A stretch of 64,000 nt of DNA from Chelativorans sp. Marseille-P2723 (lineage in GTDB: Bacteria > Pseudomonadota > Alphaproteobacteria > Rhizobiales > Rhizobiaceae): positions 248,001-312,000 of the forward strand of contig NZ_CADDWI010000008.1 in the NCBI RefSeq assembly GCF_902809845.1, written 5' to 3'. Numbering within the stretch: the stretch's first letter is position 1; each line of letters opens with the position of its first letter. This document shows, one piece after another, positions 57,594 through 64,000 of this stretch. The notes below the pieces were generated by a model. The model ran no database searches and was not told the origin of the DNA. It was given only the letters and a program-made list of their open reading frames with translations. The position numbers and the translations under genes are program-made.

Positions 57594-58892
57594 ATGCTTG
57601 ACATAAAATGGATTCGCGAAAATCCCGAACTGCTGGTTCAGGCGCTTCGAAAGCGCGGTCAGCAGGAGGGGGAGGCCCGGTCAGTCGTAGACGCTCTTAT
57701 TGCCGCTGACGAGGCGCGCAGAACCCATCTGACGAAGCTGCAGGAGGCGCAGGAGCGCCGTAATGCCGCCTCCCGCGAGATCGGCAACGCGATGCGAAGC
57801 GGCGATCGCGAGGCGGCGGAGAGGCTGAAGGCCGAGATCACCGAGATCAAGAGCTTCGTTCAGGACGGCGAAGCAAAGGAGCGCGAACTCGACGCAGGCC
57901 TTCATGATCTTCTCGCAAGCCTGCCCAATATCCCGCTCGACAATGTCCCGGTGGGAGCCGACGAGAACGACAATGTAGAAGTGCGCCGCTTCGGTGAAGC
58001 TAACAAGCCGTCCTGGACCAGAGAGCACTTCGAGATCGGCGAGTCGCTTGATCAAATGGACTTCGAGCGTGCCGCAAAGCTTGCGGGTACGCGCTTTACG
58101 GTGCTCTCCGGCCAGCTTGCGCAGCTTGAGCGTGCTCTGGGTCAGTTCATGCTCGATCTGCATACGCGCGAGCATGGCTATACGGAAGTCCAGCCGCCGC
58201 TCCTGGTTCGTGACGAGGCGATGTTTGGAACCGGGCAGCTTCCCAAGTTTGCGGAGGATCTGTTCCAAACCACAGATGGTCGCTGGTTGATTCCGACCTC
58301 CGAGGTCTCCCTCACCAACCTGGTGCGCGAGGAGATTTTGAGCGCAGAAACGCTTCCCCTGCGGTTTACCGCGCTGACGCCATGCTTCCGCTCCGAAGCG
58401 GGTTCAGCCGGGCGCGATACGCGGGGCATGCTGCGCCAGCATCAGTTCAACAAGGTGGAATTGGTCTCCATCACCGATGCTGAACGTGCCATCGATGAAC
58501 ATGAACGCATGACAGAATGCGCCGAAACGGTACTGAAGAAACTTGGCCTTCCCTTCCGCACCGTGGCTCTGTGCACTGGAGATATGGGCTTTGCCGCGCA
58601 GAAGACCTACGACATTGAAGTTTGGCTTCCGGGCCAGAAGGCCTATCGCGAAATTTCCTCCTGCTCAATCTGCGGGGACTTCCAGGCGCGCCGCATGAAT
58701 GCGCGCTACAGGGCTGCGGGAGAGAAGCAGTCTCGCTTCGTACACACGCTGAATGGCTCGGGAGTCGCAGTCGGGCGCGCGCTGATCGCAGTAATGGAAA
58801 ATTACCAGAACGAAGACGGAAGCATTAGCGTCCCTGAAATCCTGCAGCGTTATATGGGGGGGCTGGAAAAGATCGAACCGGCAAGGAGCTAG
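57594..58892 (+). CDS. serS: Seryl-tRNA synthetase
   Basis: SerRS is a class II synthetase that charges tRNA-Ser and tRNA-Sec. The 432-residue product has the long N-terminal coiled coil that binds the tRNA variable arm. Motif 2 ([20 protein letters not shown]) and motif 3 ([20 protein letters not shown]) are intact. It lies 51 bases after tatC. Confidence 0.98.
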   Translation: MLDIKWIRENPELLVQALRKRGQQEGEARSVVDALIAADEARRTHLTKLQEAQERRNAASREIGNAMRSGDREAAERLKAEITEIKSFVQDGEAKERELDAGLHDLLASLPNIPLDNVPVGADENDNVEVRRFGEANKPSWTREHFEIGESLDQMDFERAAKLAGTRFTVLSGQLAQLERALGQFMLDLHTREHGYTEVQPPLLVRDEAMFGTGQLPKFAEDLFQTTDGRWLIPTSEVSLTNLVREEILSAETLPLRFTALTPCFRSEAGSAGRDTRGMLRQHQFNKVELVSITDAERAIDEHERMTECAETVLKKLGLPFRTVALCTGDMGFAAQKTYDIEVWLPGQKAYREISSCSICGDFQARRMNARYRAAGEKQSRFVHTLNGSGVAVGRALIAVMENYQNEDGSISVPEILQRYMGGLEKIEPARS

Positions 58893-58894
58893 GG

Positions 58895-59653
58895 TTGCGC
58901 ATTCTGCTGACTAATGACGATGGTATCCATGCGGAAGGGCTGCAGGTCCTGGAGCGCATCGCCCGCACTCTCTCGGACGACGTCTGGGTAGTTGCCCCCG
59001 AAACCGATCAGTCCGGATTTGCCCATTCGCTCTCGCTCTCCGAGCCCTTGAGGATGCGCCGCATCGACGACCGGCATTTCGCCTTGCGGGGCACGCCGAC
59101 GGACTGCGTGATCATGGGCGTGCGCAAGGTGATGGATTCTCCTCCCGATCTTATCCTTTCGGGTGTCAACAACGGGGCCAATGTCGCCGATGACGTTACT
59201 TACTCCGGCACCGTGGCCGGTGCCATGGAAGGCACCCTGCTCGGCATCCGATCCATTGCGCTGAGCCAGGCGTACGATTTTACCGACGACATGCGCTATG
59301 TGCCTTGGGGAACCGCAGAAGCGCTGGCTCCCGCGCTGCTGCAGAAACTTGTAAAGGCTGACCTGCCGCCGGGCGTCTTTCTGAACGTCAACTTTCCCCG
59401 TTGCCCGCCGGAAGAGGTGAACGGAACACTCGTCACCAGCCAGGGCAAGCTGGTGCATGGGCTCTGGATTGATGAACGTAAGGATGGGCGCGGCTTTCCC
59501 TATTATTGGCTCCGCTTCGGTCGGCAGGAAGCTAAGCTGCGCAAGGGCAGCGACCAGGCAGCATTGCGCAGCGGCTACATCTCGGTCACGCCGCTGCATC
59601 TCGATCTGACCGCCCATGAAGTCCGTGATCCGTTGGCGAAAGCACTGGCATGA
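58895..59653 (+). CDS. surE: 5'/3'-nucleotidase SurE
   Basis: SurE is a metal-dependent nucleoside monophosphatase linked to stationary-phase survival. The 252-residue product starts [16 protein letters not shown], with the metal-binding NDD, and has the [19 protein letters not shown] motif. The start is TTG at 58895, behind AAGGAG, fixed by the conserved N-terminus. It overlaps pcm by four bases. Confidence 0.97.
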   Translation: MRILLTNDDGIHAEGLQVLERIARTLSDDVWVVAPETDQSGFAHSLSLSEPLRMRRIDDRHFALRGTPTDCVIMGVRKVMDSPPDLILSGVNNGANVADDVTYSGTVAGAMEGTLLGIRSIALSQAYDFTDDMRYVPWGTAEALAPALLQKLVKADLPPGVFLNVNFPRCPPEEVNGTLVTSQGKLVHGLWIDERKDGRGFPYYWLRFGRQEAKLRKGSDQAALRSGYISVTPLHLDLTAHEVRDPLAKALA

Positions 59654-60300
59654 GCATGGGAGAGGAGGAAAGGGAGGGATTTGCCGCATTCATATTGCGC
59701 ATGCGTGCGCTGGGCGTTTCCTCCAAGGAACTTCTCTCAGGATTCGAAGCAATACCGCGTAGCGCCTTCATCGCGCCAGAATGGAAGAATTTCGCCTGGT
59801 CCAACCGCAGCGTGCCCATCGAATGTGGTGAAACGCTGGAGCCTTGCGATCTTGACGGCATCGTCATAGATGCGCTCGGCCTTGCGCCGAACGTGCGCGT
59901 GCTGGAGGTCGGAACGGGAACGGGATACACTGCCGCGGTAATGTCGCGCCTGGCGGAAAGGGTCCTTTCCTTTGACCGCTACAAGACCCTAATAGAGAAC
60001 GCCAGCCAGCGGCACGATGCGCTCGGCCTCTCTAACATATCTCTTCGTCAGGCCGACGGCTCCGAAGGTCCGGGCGAAGGTCCGTTCGACCGGATTGTCG
60101 TCTGGGCAGCCTTCGAGGAGGCTCCGCGCCGGTTTGTGGAGTTTCTAACCAGTGGCGGTGTATTGGTCGCGCCGGTCGGTCCGGGCGACGGCGTGCAGAC
60201 GATGGCAAGATTTGTGAAAGTCGGCAGCCGGTTCGAGCGTACAGATCTTGTTCCCGTCCGCCTTCAGCCTCTGGCGAAGGGCATCGCCCAGGCACTTTGA
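59650..60300 (+). CDS. pcm: Protein-L-isoaspartate O-methyltransferase
   Basis: Pcm repairs isoaspartyl residues in aged proteins using S-adenosylmethionine. The 216-residue product has motif I ([20 protein letters not shown]) and [16 protein letters not shown]. The ISQPYMVA-like segment is divergent ([13 protein letters not shown]). It is coupled to surE, a classical arrangement that supports repair function. The homologue at 28947 is less typical in context. Confidence 0.9.
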   Translation: MSMGEEEREGFAAFILRMRALGVSSKELLSGFEAIPRSAFIAPEWKNFAWSNRSVPIECGETLEPCDLDGIVIDALGLAPNVRVLEVGTGTGYTAAVMSRLAERVLSFDRYKTLIENASQRHDALGLSNISLRQADGSEGPGEGPFDRIVVWAAFEEAPRRFVEFLTSGGVLVAPVGPGDGVQTMARFVKVGSRFERTDLVPVRLQPLAKGIAQAL

Positions 60301-60335
60301 GGACCTGAAGAAACTTTCGCTGATTTCAGCAGAAC

Positions 60336-60384
60336 TTAACGGCCCGGTAAGATTAACGCGATCTAATCAATCCGATTCGTTAAC
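60336..60384 (+). promoter_or_regulatory. TTAAC boxes and GANTC site before the M23 lipoprotein gene
   Basis: Three TTAAC boxes lie at 60336-60340, 60353-60357 and 60380-60384. The middle one begins TTAA-N7-TAAT (60353-60367), close to the CtrA consensus TTAA-N7-TTAA. A CcrM target GATTC lies at 60374-60378. The cluster is 20-70 bases before the start codon, in a 104-base gap that otherwise shows no feature. A cell-cycle promoter is plausible but unproven. Confidence 0.4.
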
Positions 60385-60404
60385 GGGAAGATGCGGGTAG
60401 CCTC

Positions 60405-61652
60405 ATGCTCTTGGGCAGAACACGACAACTCGGTACCACGATTTTCAAGGGTGCTTCGATTGTTCTCATCGGAGGCGTGGTGGCTGGTTGCAGTTCGGGT
60501 ATTTCAAGTATTACCGACGGTCTGACGACTGGTTCGACAAGCTCCGTTGCCGTCGCACAGGTGAACCAGCCTTACCCTGGCGGAAATCAGGGGTACAGTC
60601 GCGTCATTCGACCGAAGGAGCCCGTCGGCTCCGCAGGTGCCGCGTCGACGCCGCCGCTTTCCGCACCCGTTTCTGGTTCATCGTCGGCCATCTATGCCGA
60701 GCCCATGGGGGCATCAGCGGTAAGCGCCGCACCATTGCCGCCACCGTCGAGCGCCCAGCCTGTAGCTGCAGCGGCGCCCGCTTCTATTTCAGCATCGCAA
60801 TCCGCGACAGCCCAGCAGCCTGCGGGGGGAGTCGCTTCGGCCTCTTCCGCGCTTGTGCCAGCGTCGAGCGTCGCAGCAACGTCCGCAAGCGGCGGGAGCT
60901 ATACTGTAGCTGCGGGCGACACGCTTTATGCGATTTCGCGCCGGACGGGCGTTGGCATGGAAGCGATCAAACAAGCAAACGGGCTTTCCAGCGACGGAAC
61001 GATCCGGGTGGGGCAGAAGCTGTCAATCCCGGGAGAAAAGGCGGTGATTGCTTCAGCGGCGCCATCCCAGGACGCGGCAACGCCCCGCGCTGCCGCGCCA
61101 ACGCCCGAGGCAAAGCCGGTTGCTTCGGCGCCAGCGTCGAAGGAGCGGGAGGTGCCTGCGGTGACGGCCTATACGCCGCCTTCAGAGGCGCAGAAAGCCC
61201 CCGTCGAGCGCGTCGAAACTGTAAAAGAGGCGGAGACCGAAACCCAGGTCGCGGCCTTGCCGCCACAGTCGACAGGCGTAAATCGTCTGCGCTGGCCGGT
61301 TCGCGGGCGCGTTATCGCGGGCTTTGGAGCTAGTAATGGTGGTCGAGGTAATGATGGGATAGACATTGCCGTCCCTGAGGGAACCTCTGTCCATGCGGCG
61401 GAAAATGGCGTTGTCATCTACGCAGGAGATGGCCTCAAAGGCTTTGGAAACACGGTGTTGGTCCGGCACGAGGATGGGCTGGTGACCGTTTACGGTCATA
61501 CCTCTGAAATGAAGGTCAAGCGTGGTGACACGGTTCGTCGCGGCCAAGAAATCGCTCTTTCCGGGATGACCGGCGATGCAAATTCACCGAAGCTGCATTT
61601 CGAGGTCCGTAAAGGGACAACTCCTGTCGATCCCACTGCTTATCTAGAATAG
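60405..61652 (+). CDS. LysM and M23 peptidase lipoprotein, NlpD/DipM type
   Basis: Proteins of this kind control septal amidases or bind septal peptidoglycan. The 415-residue product has a lipobox (GGVVAGC, Cys near residue 29), a Ser/Ala/Pro-rich linker, one LysM domain (about 163-207, YTVAAGDTLYAISRRTGVG) and a C-terminal M23 domain with GNDGIDIAVPEGTSVHAAENG. Full metal ligands need an alignment: the usual HxxxD site reads GIDIAV, so the peptidase may be inactive, as in NlpD. It follows pcm by 104 bases. Confidence 0.88.
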   Translation: MLLGRTRQLGTTIFKGASIVLIGGVVAGCSSGISSITDGLTTGSTSSVAVAQVNQPYPGGNQGYSRVIRPKEPVGSAGAASTPPLSAPVSGSSSAIYAEPMGASAVSAAPLPPPSSAQPVAAAAPASISASQSATAQQPAGGVASASSALVPASSVAATSASGGSYTVAAGDTLYAISRRTGVGMEAIKQANGLSSDGTIRVGQKLSIPGEKAVIASAAPSQDAATPRAAAPTPEAKPVASAPASKEREVPAVTAYTPPSEAQKAPVERVETVKEAETETQVAALPPQSTGVNRLRWPVRGRVIAGFGASNGGRGNDGIDIAVPEGTSVHAAENGVVIYAGDGLKGFGNTVLVRHEDGLVTVYGHTSEMKVKRGDTVRRGQEIALSGMTGDANSPKLHFEVRKGTTPVDPTAYLE

Positions 61653-61655
61653 GCG

Positions 61656-61674
61656 GTAAGGCGAACCGCCTTAC
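61656..61674. terminator. Bidirectional terminator-like hairpin
   Basis: GTAAGGCG (61656-61663) and CGCCTTAC (61667-61674) form a perfect 8-bp stem with a 3-base loop between the convergent M23 and DUF815 genes. It starts four bases after the M23 stop codon. The T run is short, so strength is uncertain. Confidence 0.5.
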
Positions 61675-61675
61675 T

Positions 61676-62551
61676 TCAGCCGAGGCGCTTGCCCAGCCTG
61701 CCTGCCAGATCCTGCATGAACTGCCAGGCCACCCGACCCGAACGGCTCCCACGGGTTGTCGCCCACTCCAGCGCGTCTGTCCGCAGCACCTGGGCATCGA
61801 CGGATAATTCGTAATAGGCTGCGTAGCCCTCGACCATGGCAAGATATTCGTCCTGAGAGCACTTGTGAAAACCCAGCCACAGGCCGAAGCGGTCGGAAAG
61901 GGAGACCTTCTCCTCCACCGCTTCAGACGGGTTGATGGCGGTGGAACGTTCATTCTCGATCATGTCGCGAGGCAGCAGATGCCGCCGGTTGGAGGTGGCA
62001 TAAAGAATCACGTTCTCCGGCCGCCCTTCGACCCCGCCTTCCAGCGCGGCCTTCAGAGATTTGTACGATGTATCGTCATGATCGAAGGACAGATCGTCGC
62101 AGAAGAGTATGAATCGGTGGGTTGATCCCTTCAGGAGCGCCATCAGCTTCGGAAGGCTCGCAATATCCTCCCTATGGATTTCAACCAGCTTCAGCGCCGC
62201 ATCACCTTCCTTCCGGCTGCTGTTGATCTCCTCATGTACGGCTTTTACCAGCGACGACTTGCCCATGCCGCGCGCGCCCCAAAGAAGCGCATTATTTGCA
62301 GGAAGTCCCGCGGCGAATCGGCGCGTATTGTCCAGGAGAATGTCGCGAACCCTGTCTATTCCCTTGATCAGGGAAATATCCACCCGATTGACTTTGGTAA
62401 CGGGCAGCAGCGCGCTACTCTCCGCATCCCAGACAAAGCAGGATGCAGCGTCGAAATCGGGCACGGGCGGCAGGACAGGGGCGATCTTCTCGACTGCCGC
62501 AACCAATCTGTCGAGTTTTTGGTTCAAAACCTCAAGAACATTCTCGGTCAT
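61676..62551 (-). CDS. DUF815 family ATP-binding protein
   Basis: The 291-residue product is a P-loop ATPase of the DUF815 family, related to AAA+ enzymes. It has Walker A WGARGMGKSSL and a Walker B-like FILFCDDLSF. The C-terminal part ends with GSRSGRVAWQFMQDLAGR. Function is unknown; it lies between the M23 gene and yajC-secD but on the opposite strand. ATG at 62551 is chosen over a start six codons upstream. Confidence 0.88.
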   Translation of the reverse strand: MTENVLEVLNQKLDRLVAAVEKIAPVLPPVPDFDAASCFVWDAESSALLPVTKVNRVDISLIKGIDRVRDILLDNTRRFAAGLPANNALLWGARGMGKSSLVKAVHEEINSSRKEGDAALKLVEIHREDIASLPKLMALLKGSTHRFILFCDDLSFDHDDTSYKSLKAALEGGVEGRPENVILYATSNRRHLLPRDMIENERSTAINPSEAVEEKVSLSDRFGLWLGFHKCSQDEYLAMVEGYAAYYELSVDAQVLRTDALEWATTRGSRSGRVAWQFMQDLAGRLGKRLG

Positions 62552-62757
62552 GCCTGGGACTCCGTTCACGCGGGCGGTGTACCGTACGGTACGGTTCTGT
62601 CACGAACGTCTTCGATTTGCAAGCTGGTAGGCTCGCGCGCAAGCCGCGGTAATCGTTGCCGAAGCTGTTGCAATGAAGGGGCGAACATCTATATTCCGCC
62701 CAGCTTTGGCGGGCTGGCGCGTCCGTCTTTCAGTCATTTGTATTTTGGGAGAAGTTC

Positions 62758-63090
62758 ATGCTTGTGACACCGGCATATGCCCAGGCGGGCGGGGCTCCGG
62801 ACGTTTTTGTCAGCATCCTGCCTTTTGTGTTGATCTTTGTGATCATGTATTTCCTCATAATCAGGCCTCAGCGCCAGCAAATGAAGAAGCGCCAGGAGAT
62901 GCTCGCAGCCGTCCGGCGGGGTGACACCGTGATCACGGGCGGCGGCCTCGTCGGCAAGGTGACGAAGGTCATCAACGACAATGAGCTTGAGGTTGATCTT
63001 GGGGGGGGGACGAAGGTCACCGCATTGCGCTCCATGCTTGCCGACGTGCGGGTGAAGAGCGAGCCGGTGGCGGAAAAGAGCAGCAAGTAA
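62758..63090 (+). CDS. yajC: Preprotein translocase accessory subunit YajC
   Basis: YajC is a small inner-membrane partner of SecDF-YidC. The 110-residue product has a membrane segment at about residues 17-36, followed by the basic RPQRQQMKKRQEML motif and a beta domain with GDTVITGGGLVGKV. It precedes secD by 67 bases. The 206-base gap upstream to the divergent DUF815 gene shows no identifiable promoter. Confidence 0.96.
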   Translation: MLVTPAYAQAGGAPDVFVSILPFVLIFVIMYFLIIRPQRQQMKKRQEMLAAVRRGDTVITGGGLVGKVTKVINDNELEVDLGGGTKVTALRSMLADVRVKSEPVAEKSSK

Positions 63091-63157
63091 CACTGCTCGG
63101 CTGAAGGGAACTGCCGGTACGGCGAGGGGCCGGCTGGCCTGAACGAAAAGAGAGACC

Positions 63158-64000
63158 ATGCTTTATTTTTCGCGCTGGCAGTCGATCCTGATTTGGCTGG
63201 TTGTGGCCCTGGGCGTTGTCTACGCCGCGCCCAACCTCTTTCCGCAATCCTTCCTGTCCTCGCTTCCCGGATGGGTTCCATCCAAGCAGATGACGCTTGG
63301 CCTCGACCTTCAAGGCGGGTCGCACATTCTTCTTCAAGTTGACCGCAAGTCGCTGGTTGCGGAACGTCTGTCAAGCATAAGGGACGACGTACGCACCTTG
63401 CTGCGCGAGCAGCGCATCGGCTATACGGGACTTTCAAGTGCCGGCCAGTCGGTTCAGGTGCGCATCCGGGACGCCGATCAGGTGGATGCTGCCCGGCGGG
63501 CGATATCGGAACTGACGCAGCCAATCACGGGCACTCTTTTCGGAAGTGGTTCCGTTAGGGAGCTTCAGCTTGCGGAGCCTGAGCGTGGCCTCCTCAGGCT
63601 TACGCTGACGGATGAAGGGATCAACTACCGGCTCTCCACGGCTGTCACCCAGTCCATCGAGGTGGTAGGGCGCCGTGTCAACGAACTCGGTACGACGGAA
63701 CCCATCATTCAGCGCCAGGGCAATGATCGCGTCCTCGTTCAGGTGCCAGGGCTGCAGGACCCGCAACGTCTGAAGGATATACTCGGCCAGACCGCCCGCC
63801 TGACCTTCCAGATGGTGGATCAATCCATGCCGGTAGAGGAGGCCATCAACGGCCGCCCGCCGGTCGGCACCTCCGTCATGTATTCCACCGACAACCCGCC
63901 GGTACCTTACATCATAGAGGATCGGGTCATTGTCTCAGGCGAGAACCTGGTCGATGCGCAGGCCGGCTTCGATCAATTAACCAATGAGCCAGTCGTCACC
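63158..64000 (+). CDS. secD: Protein translocase subunit SecD (or SecDF), 5' part
   Basis: SecD, with SecF, uses the proton gradient to help pull proteins out of the Sec channel. The frame is open from the ATG at 63158 for 281 codons to the window edge and is cut off there. The N-terminal membrane segment (ILIWLVVALGVVYAAPNLF) and the motif GLDLQGGSHILLQVD are diagnostic, and the P1 domain follows. Whether the gene is a SecD or a fused SecDF, common in this group, cannot be told. Confidence 0.95.
   Translation, partial: MLYFSRWQSILIWLVVALGVVYAAPNLFPQSFLSSLPGWVPSKQMTLGLDLQGGSHILLQVDRKSLVAERLSSIRDDVRTLLREQRIGYTGLSSAGQSVQVRIRDADQVDAARRAISELTQPITGTLFGSGSVRELQLAEPERGLLRLTLTDEGINYRLSTAVTQSIEVVGRRVNELGTTEPIIQRQGNDRVLVQVPGLQDPQRLKDILGQTARLTFQMVDQSMPVEEAINGRPPVGTSVMYSTDNPPVPYIIEDRVIVSGENLVDAQAGFDQLTNEPVVT

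Overview
The window is a chromosomal segment of a high-GC alphaproteobacterium, most likely Hyphomicrobiales (Rhizobiales) and near the Mesorhizobium / Nitratireductor / Chelativorans part of the order. The grounds are established gene families and order: popZ directly before valS, a PIMT-like methyltransferase before a TolC-type porin, an ATP12-family chaperone, a DUF2336 protein, an ExoR-like Sel1 protein, and the run dgt-argS-SPOR-nagZ-scpAB-tatABC-serS-surE-pcm-M23. No rpsD lies between rpsK and rpoA, as is usual for alphaproteobacteria. Assignments rest on reading the translations; no database search was possible.

Region 1 (about 1-19.05 kb) is one long plus-strand block for translation and secretion: str operon (rpsL, rpsG, fusA, tuf), S10 operon (rpsJ to rpsQ), spc operon (rplN to secY, adk) and alpha operon (rpsM, rpsK, rpoA, rplQ), closed by a clear intrinsic terminator. 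GC-rich hairpins sit at several seams between the classical sub-operons and upstream of rpsL.

Region 2 (19.1-31.2 kb) is mixed housekeeping and envelope genes: a DUF486 membrane protein, a periplasmic Deg protease, rarA, the fluoride channel crcB, an rluC/rluD-type pseudouridine synthase, an ATP12-type F1 assembly chaperone, a periplasmic protein built from three tandem beta modules, a nitroreductase, a CitE-like lyase, a DUF2336 protein, a PIMT-like methyltransferase and a TolC-type porin. Region 3 (31.2-43.1 kb) begins with a 0.7-kb stretch holding a probable gene relic, then popZ and valS, a FadL-type porin, a TerC-type transporter, ilvD, exoR, xthA and a polysaccharide deacetylase.

Region 4 (43.2-46.4 kb) has small poorly characterised envelope genes, an AI-2E/PerM-type permease, an SH3 protein and erpA. 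Region 5 (46.4-64 kb) is a dense plus-strand housekeeping block covering nucleotide metabolism, tRNA charging, septal peptidoglycan, chromosome condensation, Tat export and stationary-phase repair. It ends with a LysM/M23 lipoprotein, a minus-strand DUF815 ATPase, yajC and the start of secD.

I see no prophage, IS element, CRISPR array, rRNA or tRNA. The most interesting signals are regulatory: an attenuator-like leader before ilvD, a cluster of GANTC sites with a TTAACC box before popZ, TTAAC boxes before the M23 lipoprotein, and paired 11-bp repeats before the FadL-type gene. Among genes, the triplicated-module periplasmic protein, two divergent PIMT homologues and the small-gene island at 43-44 kb stand out.
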